From the NCBI GenBank assembly GCA_019310535.1, contig JAFDED010000009.1, positions 1 through 64,000 on the forward strand: a DNA stretch of 64,000 nt, read 5' to 3'. The notes below the pieces were generated by a model. It ran no database searches. It was given only the letters and a program-made list of their open reading frames with translations, and was not told the origin of the DNA. This DNA comes from Deltaproteobacteria bacterium. GTDB lineage: Bacteria; Desulfobacterota; JAFDED01. A program made the translations under genes and the position numbers. Positions 34,444 through 43,918 of the stretch are shown in pieces; the first letter of the stretch is position 1, and each line of letters starts with the position of its first letter.

Positions 34444-34522
34444 TTGGACCGAAAGCTGTGATTCAATACCGGCCAAACCTCTTGTCGCTTCGCGATCCGG
34501 GCGACAAATCGTCCGGGCCACC
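34444..34522 (+). repeat. Family A repeat, partial copy
   Basis: TTGGACCGAAAGCTGTGATTC at 34444, also seen near 14333, leads to GTCGCTTCGCGATCCGGGCG and the palindrome CCGGGCGACAAATCGTCCGG (34498-34517). It occupies most of the 309-base gap between the YdbL-like and AsmA-like genes; no small lipoprotein gene fits there. Confidence 0.75.
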
Positions 34523-34605
34523 CCAACAACATCCTTCATCCATTATCGGCGGCAATTTGACCGTAATATCGTTGATCAATATTTTGCTGATTAAAGTGGA
34601 TAATT

Positions 34606-37600
34606 CTATTGTAACAATGGTTTTCCATCCGCGTCCCATGTCAACGACCGGGCCCCCGCGAGAGCCAGCGCCCGAACAGGGGCGTTGATTTTCCGTACCA
34701 TTTCCTTTATGGCAGGAAAGTTTCCCAGGCTTTCGATGGGGACTCTCTGCAAAGGGCTCATGTTGATGATCTTCTCCGTGGCCAGGAAGGAACGAAGCTG
34801 CAGTCCCATGCCCAATAATCCTTCTCGAAGATGAATGCTTACCTGTGAGGGTGTGGCAAATTTCAAAGCCATCCTAACTGAGGCAATGCCAGGATCTTTC
34901 TCCCTAGGGTCAATGAACAGAAGAAGGCTGTCCAGCGCATTTTCGCCGATATGCGTGATGTTAAGCGTCAAGCTCACAGAACTCAGATCCAGGGCATCTT
35001 CCTGAAGGCCGAGTTTGAGGGGAAGGACAAGCGTAATGTCTCCGTTCACCTGGGAGTCTTCCGCATTTTTCAGGGTGCCGGATGGCAGGAGCTTTCGAAG
35101 ATCGATCCCCGCCGCATTGGCCCTGAACGTACATTCGATTCCACCCTCAGCGGGCCGCAAGGAAAGGCTTCCTCCGATCAATCCGTCCAATCCGCTCAGC
35201 ACGAATCGCTCCAGTGCTATGCTTTGCTCATCCACGGCGACATCAGCGCGGAAGTCGGTCAGGGTCAACCCCGGAATGCTGATGCGATCTATTACAAGAT
35301 TGTCCTGCTGCTTGGAAAAGCTCCGCAGCCGCTCAAAAAGCAACGTTTGACGGATCGACGACCCGGCAGGCTTCTTATCTCCCGCCTCCTTATCCAGTAC
35401 AAGCGTTTTCTGAAAGGGAATGCGCGCCAGGACAGGGCCGATGAAAATATCTTCTCCCTTGCTGACTACAACAGGGTTGGCGTTGAGGACGCCCTTGACT
35501 GTTACATACTTTCCGCCGCGCATTGACAGGGAAAGGTCAATATCCGCGCTGCCCCTGGTTCGCAGCATTGAAACCATTTCCATCTCTTTTTCTGTATTCA
35601 ATCCGAACTTCATCTCCAGTGCAGCCGATATCCTGCTGAGTATCTCCCTCGGGGAAAAGGATGCCCCGCCCCTGAGGAAAGGGCCCAAACCCTGAATTGT
35701 ACCGCTCACTTCCGCCGTTGCCAGCGCCCGGCCCATCCGGGCCGCGATCCGATTGATTCGCAGCTTCTCCAGATTCTCCATTCGCAGTTCCACCACGGCT
35801 TTCATGGGGAAGGCGCCGTTTCCCGGAAGCTTGATCGCTCCTATATCTTCCGCTCCCAGTTCAGCCCGTACCTCAAAAACTTCAGGGTCGATCTTCGCCT
35901 GCATCCTGCCAGTGCCTCCGCGAACGAGAGGCTCTCCTTCGCGGGGGTGGATCTCCAGATCCCTTGCATTCAGGGTAGCTACCGCTCTGATCGGCAGGGG
36001 GAGCCGAATCTTTCCTGGTTTCGGAAGAACTCCATCAGCCTTGACGCTTGCTTCCAGGGAGCCGGAAAGCCTGTATTTCTCCAGTCGGGGCACTATGGCG
36101 GAGAAAATGCTCATGGTATCAATCCTGCACTCGACGGCGGCGCGTGCCGACTTGCCCAATCCTTTCATCGAAAAGGCCGCTTCCAATGCACCCAGGTCAG
36201 CCGCGTATAACGATGCTGTCAGATCATCCACAGCGCCGGCCTGGAAGTCCCCCTTGAGCTTCGCCTTCAATATCAATCCCCCTTCCGGGGCCAGGGTGAA
36301 CCCGCCTCGGGAGATCCCGGCCGCCGCGGCATTGACCGCCACGTTTACATTCTTCAGGCTCGAGTCTCTCAACCGGGATATGACCAGGATTTTGCCCTGA
36401 TCAAGAACCGCGGCCCCGGGCAGCGATACTGTTTTCCAGCGAATTTCATGCCGGCCTTCAATGTTTTTCAGGCCTTTGACCCGGCTGTATTGGAATGTAG
36501 TGTTCGAATCCACATCGAGCATTTCCGCCGAAACCGGAGGAGTTGCGAAATGCAGGCTCGCCGCATTCGCGCGAAGCCTCACCCCGCCCTCAGCGGAGGG
36601 GACCCATTGCTGATCCAAGCTTCCCCTGACCCATCCTTCTATGCCGGCTTCCGCATCGGGCGGCCTAATGGGTATTTTCTCCAACAAAGGAGCAGGAAGA
36701 AGCTGGACAAGCGGTCCGATATGGGCTGTCAGGGAAAAGCGTGCCTGAAAATCCCTCTTCTCCCACGAAGAAAGAGTGCCATGAGCTTTGAGGCGGGCGG
36801 CGGTCCCCAGCGACAGGGAAATATCCTTAAAGTTCATACTCCCTGCGAACGGGTCTCCGAGCATTGCGGCATCGAATGCCAGCGGCGTTCTGAATGTGCC
36901 CGCGGCCGGATGTATGTATTTCGCTTCGCGAACCCGCAGTCCAATGGAACCTCGGGAGCCGCTCTTTCCCGAAACAATAGTTGATTGTAATTCCGCCCGC
37001 ACGCCCTCGAACGCGGCGCGGTCAAACTGAAACCGTTGTCCTGTAAAACGCATTTGGATGGATGCCTTATCGAACCCATCCGGAGTAAATCCGGCCTTTT
37101 CCAGTGTCAGATGCAGATCGGCCTTTTGCATCTCACCATGCCCGGCCCTTATTCTCCGGATATCCGCATCCAGAGAAGCGGACAGCATCCCGCGTTCAAG
37201 GGCGAGCTCCCGGGTCAGCGCCCCATCCAGGAAAGCCTTGAGTCTTGCCGCCGCGTCAAGCTGCTGGATGCGCCAGCGGCTTTTCATGGGCCCTGGAATC
37301 AGCGGGAGAACTTCCTTGCCGACGACATTGATTTCGACTTCGGCCTTTAAATGGGGTTTCCGCCAGGAATCGAGGCCCCCGGAAGCCTGTATCCGAGCGG
37401 CATCGCCGATAAGGGCCGACAGTGAAGTGAGCGTAATCCGACCGGAGACGAAATTGCCCGCGGTTCTCACGGCGAGGCTTGCCGGTACGGTAACCCCCAC
37501 CCACCCGGGCATGTTTACCGCCAACGATGAAGCCTTCAGATCCAGCTTCATGGTCCCCTTCCCCTGTCCTTGAGTCGGCACCGCTGCAGAAGCTGAACCT

Positions 37601-38943
37601 TCCAGTCCGGCAAGTCGCGCCCAGGGCAAGGAAACGGCATGTACCCAGGCCGAAAGGCTTGCATGTATCTCCCCGGGCAATTTCCCTTGACGGTCCGGGA
37701 GAGACCCGGCCCCTCCTGTTACCGCGTTGAGCTCAAGGTTCAACCCGGATATGGACAGGCCCTGATCCTCCAGGAAAACGCCTGCATCCTTGATGTTTAA
37801 TGCACCCCGGGCCTCTACCAGCCCCGGCGCTTTCCCGGGCGTCAACGGGGACAGCGAAACAGAGAGTCCGGAAATTCTGACAGTCCCGCGGGAAGGGGGA
37901 ATGGCCGGGACAAGGTGAGAGATTTCAGCCAATTCGCAAGAAAAGCGTTCCACGTGCAAAGCGACCCTGGGGCGGCGAAACAGATCCACGACTTCAGCGT
38001 TCAAAGCCATATCCACCATGCTGCCGAGCGCGAATTCAAATTTCTCAACGCTCAAACTCTGGGTTTTAAGGCCGACTGCGGCCAATAAAGTAAGGCCGGC
38101 ATCCGGGATTGCGCGGCCGTCCGTGTTGTGGATATTAGATCCTGCGGCGACCATGGACAGAGAGATTGTATATTGATCAAGGTCCTCAGATAACAACTGG
38201 ACATGCATTTTTACTGGTGTTCTCCACTCCAGGGGCTGAGGTTCCGCTATCTTGAGGTAGGATTGAAAAGCGTGGTCGGGGCCGCTGCCTTCGATTTCCA
38301 CGCGGAGGCTGCTCCTGGCTGCACCCATAAACGCCGATGCACGCAGATTGATCCCGTCAAGTTCAGTTTCGAGCTTCTGTGGGCCGTACAGCTTGAACGC
38401 CAAATCCCTCACTTCAAAAGATTCCAGGTCAATTTGTAAGGGTAAGACGGGGATTTGAGGGGGGCCGGAAGGTTCTTTCGTCCGGCGTGCAGGGATGGCT
38501 GGTCGGGCCTTTGCCTTGCCGGGAAGGTTCCATGAACCTGCTTCGTACTTGAGCGAAATGACAGGCCGGTCCAGCAGGATTCTGCTGATTCGCAGCCTCC
38601 CCTTCAAAAGCCGGCTAAGGGAGATATCCAGACGAATGGATGGAATCTCCATCAGGCCTTCAACCGTCAGCCCCTGGATGAGCACATGATCCAGTGTATC
38701 AAAGGCAATGGACCGGACCGCAGCCGGAACGCCAAGCTCGGATGCCAGCAGGCTATTTACGCGTGAGGTAATAAATCTCGCCGGGGGGAAGAGATACAAA
38801 CCGGCCGCTGCAAGCACAACGAAAAGGACGAGTACCAGAAGCGAAGCGAACAGGTATCGCATGAAACGCCGCAGACCGCGGAATGAGCCGGGAAGCTCGC
38901 CCCTGGGTCCGGCGCCCGATTCTGTCGTCCCTTCACCTGTCAT
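34606..38943 (-). CDS. AsmA/YdbH-like inter-membrane transport protein
   Basis: About 1445 residues. One N-terminal membrane anchor (YLFASLLVLVLFVVLAAAGLYLF, near residues 30-55) is followed by FITSRVNSLLASELGVPAAV, the classic AsmA entry, and then more than a thousand residues of alternating beta strands with many A/G-L-D repeats. This is the extended beta-groove (RBG) architecture of AsmA, TamB and YdbH. The C-terminal LLFIDPREKDPGIASVRMAL and YdbL-family neighbour favour the YdbH branch. Such proteins span the periplasm and carry phospholipid to the outer membrane. ATG at 38943 or TTG at 38955 can start it; neither has a strong ribosome site. The stop is 309 bases before the YdbL-like gene. 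Confidence 0.82.
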   Translation of the reverse strand: MTGEGTTESGAGPRGELPGSFRGLRRFMRYLFASLLVLVLFVVLAAAGLYLFPPARFITSRVNSLLASELGVPAAVRSIAFDTLDHVLIQGLTVEGLMEIPSIRLDISLSRLLKGRLRISRILLDRPVISLKYEAGSWNLPGKAKARPAIPARRTKEPSGPPQIPVLPLQIDLESFEVRDLAFKLYGPQKLETELDGINLRASAFMGAARSSLRVEIEGSGPDHAFQSYLKIAEPQPLEWRTPVKMHVQLLSEDLDQYTISLSMVAAGSNIHNTDGRAIPDAGLTLLAAVGLKTQSLSVEKFEFALGSMVDMALNAEVVDLFRRPRVALHVERFSCELAEISHLVPAIPPSRGTVRISGLSVSLSPLTPGKAPGLVEARGALNIKDAGVFLEDQGLSISGLNLELNAVTGGAGSLPDRQGKLPGEIHASLSAWVHAVSLPWARLAGLEGSASAAVPTQGQGKGTMKLDLKASSLAVNMPGWVGVTVPASLAVRTAGNFVSGRITLTSLSALIGDAARIQASGGLDSWRKPHLKAEVEINVVGKEVLPLIPGPMKSRWRIQQLDAAARLKAFLDGALTRELALERGMLSASLDADIRRIRAGHGEMQKADLHLTLEKAGFTPDGFDKASIQMRFTGQRFQFDRAAFEGVRAELQSTIVSGKSGSRGSIGLRVREAKYIHPAAGTFRTPLAFDAAMLGDPFAGSMNFKDISLSLGTAARLKAHGTLSSWEKRDFQARFSLTAHIGPLVQLLPAPLLEKIPIRPPDAEAGIEGWVRGSLDQQWVPSAEGGVRLRANAASLHFATPPVSAEMLDVDSNTTFQYSRVKGLKNIEGRHEIRWKTVSLPGAAVLDQGKILVISRLRDSSLKNVNVAVNAAAAGISRGGFTLAPEGGLILKAKLKGDFQAGAVDDLTASLYAADLGALEAAFSMKGLGKSARAAVECRIDTMSIFSAIVPRLEKYRLSGSLEASVKADGVLPKPGKIRLPLPIRAVATLNARDLEIHPREGEPLVRGGTGRMQAKIDPEVFEVRAELGAEDIGAIKLPGNGAFPMKAVVELRMENLEKLRINRIAARMGRALATAEVSGTIQGLGPFLRGGASFSPREILSRISAALEMKFGLNTEKEMEMVSMLRTRGSADIDLSLSMRGGKYVTVKGVLNANPVVVSKGEDIFIGPVLARIPFQKTLVLDKEAGDKKPAGSSIRQTLLFERLRSFSKQQDNLVIDRISIPGLTLTDFRADVAVDEQSIALERFVLSGLDGLIGGSLSLRPAEGGIECTFRANAAGIDLRKLLPSGTLKNAEDSQVNGDITLVLPLKLGLQEDALDLSSVSLTLNITHIGENALDSLLLFIDPREKDPGIASVRMALKFATPSQVSIHLREGLLGMGLQLRSFLATEKIINMSPLQRVPIESLGNFPAIKEMVRKINAPVRALALAGARSLTWDADGKPLLQ

Positions 38944-39172
38944 CTTATCGCCCAACCGGTGATGTAATTCACCACCTGCGGCAGAAATAAATATACCTGC
39001 TTAACGAAAAAACATTCCCGGGTTGAAAATTGCGCAACGAGACACCCGCTTATTTAAGGAACGCAAGCAATGAATCTCTTAAACCATAAATTCCAATTAA
39101 TAAGGCTATATTCAAAGTGTACCGCAAACCGGCGAGTTGTCAACCTATGAAAAGGACCTACTTGTACGTTCC

Positions 39173-39248
39173 AGCAAGCAGGGGCGAGGGGACAATAATT
39201 CAATGGTATTCTGGACACAGCCCATGCCACTGTCATGACACATTTTAT
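39173..39248 (+). repeat. Repeat module B
   Basis: GCAAGCAGGGGCGAGGGGAC leads into AATTCAATGGTATTCTGGAC, CACAGCCCATGCCACTGTC and ATGACACATTTTA. It matches the B module at 8746, 50865 and 60636 over about 75 bases. It lies in the 570-base gene-free gap (38956-39525) before the MFS gene. Confidence 0.8.
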
Positions 39249-39382
39249 AAGTAACCGGGACCGATGTACACCGAATATCACCTTGACTTTCATACGACAA
39301 AAGGTGCAGGCTGAAAAAATATCTCATTTGAACAACCATGACATGCGAGCACATCGAAACACAATGGAGAAAAAGCTTTTGC

Positions 39383-39426
39383 CGGGATAACAGGATCAAG
39401 AAAAACAGGGATATCCTGGTATCCCG
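39383..39426. repeat. Inverted repeat related to 20694-20742
   Basis: Arms CGGGATAACAGGAT (39383-39396) and ATCCTGGTATCCCG (39413-39426) pair with two mismatches around 16 bases. The preceding bases TTTTGC and the arm core TAACAGGATCAA are shared with 20690-20709. Here it is 100 bases before a gene start, so it is not acting only as a terminator. Confidence 0.6.
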
Positions 39427-39525
39427 TCAAAAAAATCTTTTTTCGTATAAAGGGCCCGGATAGATAACGGAGAGAACGTTTAATACACAAATCCACCTTC
39501 CCGGGGCTGCCGAACGGTGTAATCC

Positions 39526-40839
39526 ATGCACTCCAGCACTGACGGTAAAGAGGCGATAAAGATCAACAGGTATGCTTGGCTGATATTCAGCGTCATTGCT
39601 GTCAACTATTTTCTGGTCTTTTTCCACAGGGTTTCGCCGGCGGTTATGGCCCTTCTGATAAAAGAAGAATTTGCAACCGGGGCCACGACACTCGGCTGGA
39701 TGTCCTCCACCTATTTTTACACCTATGCAGCAATTCAGCCCGTGGTCGGCTACCTTGTGGACCGCTGGGGTCCCCGTAAAACTGTGGTTCTTTTCACGCT
39801 TATTGCATTCCTGGGTTCTGCGGTCTTCGGTTTGGCTCCCGACATATGGATGGCTTGCTTCGGTCGGGCTCTCATCGGCCTGGGAGTGGGCGGTGTTTAT
39901 GTGCCCGGGATGGCTCTTCTGGCCAGGTGGTTCTTGCCGGAGCGGTTTGCCACCGTAAACGGATTGTTCCTGGCATCCGGGAGTCTTGGTGGAATGGTGG
40001 CGGCCACCCCGCTGGCCTGGCTCAGTGGTGAAATCGGCTGGCGGCCGACGTTCCAGATCATCGCGGGCGCCACCCTTTTGCTCGCGCTTATCGGCTGGCT
40101 TGTTATCCGGGATCGTCGGCCTGACAAGGCGCCGGTGAGCCTGGAGAGTGAAAATGCTCCACGCAGAGAGTTGACGCGTATCGGCCTGGACTTCCGGCAA
40201 TGCGTGATTGTCAGCTGTTTGCTTCTGGGCGTAGGAGGCACGGGCCTGACGTTTCAGGGTCTCTGGGGCTACCCTTTCCTTCTGGATGTTATGGGCATGG
40301 GAAGCATAGAGGCCGGGAACGTTATGAGGCTTTTACCTCTGGGATTCGTGATAGGCGCGCCGGTGGTGGGGAGAGTTTCGGACTGGTATGGTCGTCGCAA
40401 ACCTTTCCTGATACTTGCCGCTGCGGGCTTCCTGGGCTTCTGGTTGGTGGCGGTGTTTGTCCCGCGGCTCATGGGCTGCTGGGCACTGGGAGCGATGATT
40501 TTTGTCCTCGGCGTGCTTTTCGGCTCTACGGTTAACTTAAGCTTCACGGTAATCCGGCTTGAGACCCCGGCCCCAATACTGGGCAGAGTCCTCGGCTGGG
40601 TGAACCCATTCGCATTTGTCGGGGTAGCGGTTTTTCAGGTGATGACCGGATGGCTTATGGACAGGGTTGGAAAGGCCGACGCCGGCGGCTTCCCTCCCGA
40701 GGCATACAGGAGTGCGTTCATGCTGCTGCTGGTGGTATCGGCGTTTACGTTCCTCATTGTTTTTGTGCTCCGGGAGCCGAGGGCGAAAGATCATATCTCA
40801 ACGATTCCCGATCGGTCTGCCGACCATTCAAATTTATGA
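39526..40839 (+). CDS. Major facilitator superfamily transporter (nitrate/phthalate-type)
   Basis: A 437-residue, 12-helix MFS protein. The start region YAWLIFSVIAVNYFLVFFHR, the motif-A loop GYLVDRWGPRKTVVLF, and GRALIGLGVGGVYVPGMALLARWF in helix 4 place it with anion-type transporters of the NarK/ExuT shape. A second motif-A copy, GRVSDWYGRRKPFLIL, begins the C-terminal half. The central loop is hydrophilic. The ligand is unknown. It is followed convergently by the methyltransferase gene only 24 bases away. No good ribosome site is seen before the ATG; GGTG lies seven bases upstream. Confidence 0.87.
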   Translation: MHSSTDGKEAIKINRYAWLIFSVIAVNYFLVFFHRVSPAVMALLIKEEFATGATTLGWMSSTYFYTYAAIQPVVGYLVDRWGPRKTVVLFTLIAFLGSAVFGLAPDIWMACFGRALIGLGVGGVYVPGMALLARWFLPERFATVNGLFLASGSLGGMVAATPLAWLSGEIGWRPTFQIIAGATLLLALIGWLVIRDRRPDKAPVSLESENAPRRELTRIGLDFRQCVIVSCLLLGVGGTGLTFQGLWGYPFLLDVMGMGSIEAGNVMRLLPLGFVIGAPVVGRVSDWYGRRKPFLILAAAGFLGFWLVAVFVPRLMGCWALGAMIFVLGVLFGSTVNLSFTVIRLETPAPILGRVLGWVNPFAFVGVAVFQVMTGWLMDRVGKADAGGFPPEAYRSAFMLLLVVSAFTFLIVFVLREPRAKDHISTIPDRSADHSNL

Positions 40840-40863
40840 GCACAGTTGTCCCCTGTCATCAGG

Positions 40864-42102
40864 TCAAGACACTTTCAGCGCTATCCGGGAGGTGGATGAT
40901 CCCTGATCTTCAAACCAGGTAACGCGCTCCGCCACCATGTCCAGTTCCACCGAGTAACTCCCTGGACGTTCCGGGGCGCGTAATCTTAAAAGAAGAGTCT
41001 CGTTATGGCCCGGCGGTATATCCCTGGGCAGTCGGGCACGGCCATAGTCCAGTTCCTCAACCCGTTCCGCAGCATCAAGCAAATGTGCCCCGAGGCAGAC
41101 GTCCCCGCCCTTCTCCAGCGGCCCTGCCAGCCACCGGGTGTCTCCAACGTTCATTACCGTGCAGGGGAGTTCCCACAGCTCTCCCGCCCGGACTTTCACA
41201 CTTTCCGTCCTGTGAAGTCGAATCTCAGCCCGAAGGGTTTTGGGGTGTCGACTATCCGGTTCCCTCCTGCCCTTTTGGAGAAAAAAGAATGGCGCCGTCC
41301 TGGCGGAGTGCCGAAATTCACCGATGGGGAAGGCATCATCATCGCCTGTTAAAAAGCGCTGCGCTTCATTCCAGGCCATTTCAACCCTGCCTCCAGGGTG
41401 CGGAAGCGGCCAAACGGTTAATCGGTCGAAGCCGGCACGCCGGGCCCATGTTTCCACTTCCTCCAGAAGGACATCGCTTTCTAAAACGCTGTAAATCCTC
41501 GCCTCCCGCTGAGATTCAGAAGTACGGGAATGTCCCTCCCCCGGCTCTGAAAAGGCCACTCTTCCACCCGGAGACAACACACGGAACATTTCGCTCAGGA
41601 CAACCTGCTTGTTGGGGACATGGTGAAAAGCATCGAGACACAGGATGGCGTCGAAATATCCGTCCTCGAAAGGGAGGCGATGACCATCATACACAACGAA
41701 CCTGGGCGGCACGCCACGCTGGTCGGGGGGAATGGATTCGAAAATCTTCCGGCCTATCTCCAGAGCCGTGGCCGAAACATCCACAGCCACGGAATGAATT
41801 CCTGCACGGCTAAGCAGCAGCGAGACCCAGCATGTTCCGGCGCCGAAATCCATGATCAGGTCAGTGGCATTCACATCCATGCCCGCCACCAGGACGCTGA
41901 AACGATAGAGCGATTCGGCCATTTCCCGGGGGCTGGTGAAGGGCTTTCGCAGCAAATGTTCGGTATTTTTTTTGCGGACAAAGTAGTGCTCCGCGGCCCG
42001 ATTGTGAAAATCCGCACGGAAGGCGGACAGGTCTTCTTCCGTCCTGCAATGGTCGGATACATTGGGGTTCTCTCGTGCTTGTTTTTGCCGGTCATACATC
42101 AT
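40864..42102 (-). CDS. SAM-dependent methyltransferase with C-terminal Ig-like domain
   Basis: A 412-residue protein. Residues about 75-230 are a class I methyltransferase: motif I IMDFGAGTCWVSLLLSRAG, motif II VAVDVSATALEIG, DGHRLPFEDGYFDAILCLDAF as motif IV, and LSPGGRVAFSEPG. The C-terminal 120 residues form a separate beta domain (LWELPCTVMNVGDTRW ... PGSYSVELDMVAERVTWFE), like the carbohydrate-binding or Ig-like segment found behind some sugar methyltransferases. Substrate is unknown; a glycan or lipid-linked sugar is a fair guess from that domain. Start may be ATG 42102 or 42099. Confidence 0.82.
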   Translation of the reverse strand: MMYDRQKQARENPNVSDHCRTEEDLSAFRADFHNRAAEHYFVRKKNTEHLLRKPFTSPREMAESLYRFSVLVAGMDVNATDLIMDFGAGTCWVSLLLSRAGIHSVAVDVSATALEIGRKIFESIPPDQRGVPPRFVVYDGHRLPFEDGYFDAILCLDAFHHVPNKQVVLSEMFRVLSPGGRVAFSEPGEGHSRTSESQREARIYSVLESDVLLEEVETWARRAGFDRLTVWPLPHPGGRVEMAWNEAQRFLTGDDDAFPIGEFRHSARTAPFFFLQKGRREPDSRHPKTLRAEIRLHRTESVKVRAGELWELPCTVMNVGDTRWLAGPLEKGGDVCLGAHLLDAAERVEELDYGRARLPRDIPPGHNETLLLRLRAPERPGSYSVELDMVAERVTWFEDQGSSTSRIALKVS

Positions 42103-42518
42103 GTTACTATTTTAACACAAGCAAAGCATAAATCATCAAATGCTTTTCGAAGGGGTAACGTAAAACATCTTGTGTAAATTGAAGAGGGGTGGCGCATCCA
42201 GCCGAAATGAAGTGAAGGCAAAGGTGTACTCAGCACAAGAAGGTATTTGGCAATGGAGGTATTTTTCCCTGTGTCTGCATCAACTGATTTGCTGTCTGCG
42301 CGGTCAAGGCGGGCTACACTTCGCTATAACACGGGCGTCCCGTTTGAGTGATACCATGGCGGATACGGCTCTGCCGGGACGTCACAGGATGATACCGCGA
42401 TATCTTGTTAACGGTTACTAGAAAAACAGGAAACATCTTTTCCTGTATGCACGTAGGAGCACGCCGATATACTATCGCCCGGAAGTAATATTCAAGTTTT
42501 GGCCCGGAGTCTGTACGC
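42103..42518. other. Gene-free stretch
   Basis: This 416-base stretch has stops in all frames, no module of repeat families A, B or C, and no terminator I can defend. Its sequence is mixed in composition and may be decayed coding DNA, but I cannot match it to anything. Confidence 0.4.
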
Positions 42519-42710
42519 TCAGTTCTCTCGGACACAGCACGGGCAATATCGCGCTATGACGTCGCCGTTCACCTGAAGCTCCCGTAGAGTATCGTCCAGA
42601 CTTTGACCCCCGTTCCACCAATGGTATCTCGGGTCGCTTTCAAAAGGAATTATCAATATGCCCTGCTCCGTGATGCTCGGTTTTTCACTTTCCGTTGTCT
42701 TCGTCTTCAT
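42519..42710 (-). CDS. Small conserved-looking protein
   Basis: A 63-residue protein. The block IIPFESDPRYHWWNGGQSL followed by DDTLRELQVNGDVIARY has the look of a conserved domain (aromatic WWNGGQS with a helix after it), and it ends with a CPCC cluster. I do not recognise a named family. It overlaps the 3' end of the upstream Myb-like gene by 26 bases, and GGTGG lies six bases before the ATG, so the two are probably translated together. Confidence 0.55.
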   Translation of the reverse strand: MKTKTTESEKPSITEQGILIIPFESDPRYHWWNGGQSLDDTLRELQVNGDVIARYCPCCVREN

Positions 42711-43134
42711 GATTATCCACCATTGATCGTCTGTGAAGTCCGTACTGGCGAAGTGTGCTCCAGCGCTTGCGAATGCTGTTCGGGGTACGGTGCAGCAGCC
42801 TGGCCAATTGCTTTTTCGTCAAGTTGAGGGTCAAAACTGTGAGATCTTCGGAAATGGACCAATTTTTCCCCGACCGGATGTTCCGATTGAACCTAGGGAC
42901 ATTTCGCAGGCTTCGAAGTTCCTCAGGCGCCAACTGGGCGGCCTTGGCAAATGTTTCCCGTATAACCCGCATACGCTCATCCGTGCGGTCAGGTTTGGCT
43001 CGGCGATGAGTTTCCCGCCAACGAAGTTCCCATTCAAGGAACGCGTAGTCATCGTCTCGGAAGTCGTCTACATCATCCATCTCACAGATATCATCGGCGA
43101 CTCGAAAGCCATGTATTTGATCGAAATCTTCCAT
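42685..43134 (-). CDS. Myb/SANT-like DNA-binding protein
   Basis: A 149-residue protein with an acidic N-terminus (ICEMDDVDDFRDDDYAFLEW) and a basic C-terminal helix-turn-helix: NWSISEDLTVLTLNLTKKQL, then LARLLHRTPNSIRKRWSTLRQ. That pattern (W, acidic helix, then K-Q-LA-LL-RT-SI--R) fits the Myb/SANT-type or terminase-small-subunit-like DNA-binding folds. A near-consensus promoter lies about 70 bases upstream, inside AT-rich sequence. The product may be a regulator, perhaps of phage or plasmid origin; function is inferred only from the fold. Confidence 0.6.
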   Translation of the reverse strand: MEDFDQIHGFRVADDICEMDDVDDFRDDDYAFLEWELRWRETHRRAKPDRTDERMRVIRETFAKAAQLAPEELRSLRNVPRFNRNIRSGKNWSISEDLTVLTLNLTKKQLARLLHRTPNSIRKRWSTLRQYGLHRRSMVDNHEDEDNGK

Positions 43135-43202
43135 GGATTCGAAATCCCTCCTTGCTAATCCTGGAGCCTTTCATTATGGACAAGAATCCAAGGATATGAC
43201 TC

Positions 43203-43258
43203 CTTATAGAAGGATATTTTCTATTTGTCAATAAAAAAAATCTATATATTGTAGATTT
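43203..43258 (-). promoter_or_regulatory. Strong promoter with upstream inverted repeat
   Basis: On the minus strand TTGACA (complement of 43226-43231) stands 17 bases from TATAAG (complement of 43203-43208), matching 11 of 12 consensus bases. Just upstream (43238-43258) is an inverted repeat with arms AAATCTA / TAGATTT around seven bases, a possible operator or activator site. The surrounding 300 bases (43135-43435) are AT-rich and otherwise empty. Confidence 0.7.
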
Positions 43259-43441
43259 ATTGAAAATAAAGTCTAAATATGGTAATTTTTATTAAATTGA
43301 AGAAATCTTTGCGCAAAAGAAGGAAATGAAAGTGAGCGGTTTTTATTCTTGTGGGGATCACCCGAAGTTCCTGGCGGGACCGGGCGACAAACACATATGC
43401 AAGCACCTATGATTGTTAATGCACGGTAGGCGAGGATGACT

Positions 43442-43918
43442 ATGAAGGCTCTTCCACGTTATCGGAAATGTTTTGTGTGCGGAAGGGATAATACTGCTGG
43501 ACTGGATGTCTTATTTTATCGTTCCGGCAAGACCGTGACCGCCGACTTTTCGGGGGATCATCACCATGTGGGCTTTCCCAACCATCTCCACGGGGGGATC
43601 ATCTCATCGCTGCTGGACGAGGCCATGGGGTGGGCTGCCGTCGGGTCTCGCGGAAAGATGGTACAGACCTGGGAGATCACCATACGCTTCCATCGACCGC
43701 TGCCCCCGGGAAAATCGGTACGGGCAGAGGCGTGGCTGGAGGAAGATAAGGGAAGATACTTATGCGCGGCGGGGAGGATAGTGGACAAGGAAGGACACGT
43801 CTATGCCCGGGGGATCGGAAAATACTTTCCCCTCCCCGGCACGCAGGAGAAAGAAATCCTCCGCGAACTTTACATCGAGGGTGATGAAGACAGGCCCGTG
43901 ACGCCGGAGGATTACTGA
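43442..43918 (+). CDS. PaaI-family hot-dog thioesterase
   Basis: A 158-residue acyl-CoA thioesterase of the PaaI/4HBT type. The signature is HVGFPNHLHGGIISSLLDEAMG, with HGG starting the long hot-dog helix and an acidic residue (DEA) as catalytic candidate. ITIRFHRPLPPGKSVRAEAW is the next strand pair. The N-terminus has CFVCGRDNTAGL, a CxxC start often seen in this subgroup. ATG at 43442 is preferred to the one six bases earlier since GAGG stands six bases before it. It is a single gene, divergent from the Myb-like gene. Confidence 0.9.
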   Translation: MKALPRYRKCFVCGRDNTAGLDVLFYRSGKTVTADFSGDHHHVGFPNHLHGGIISSLLDEAMGWAAVGSRGKMVQTWEITIRFHRPLPPGKSVRAEAWLEEDKGRYLCAAGRIVDKEGHVYARGIGKYFPLPGTQEKEILRELYIEGDEDRPVTPEDY

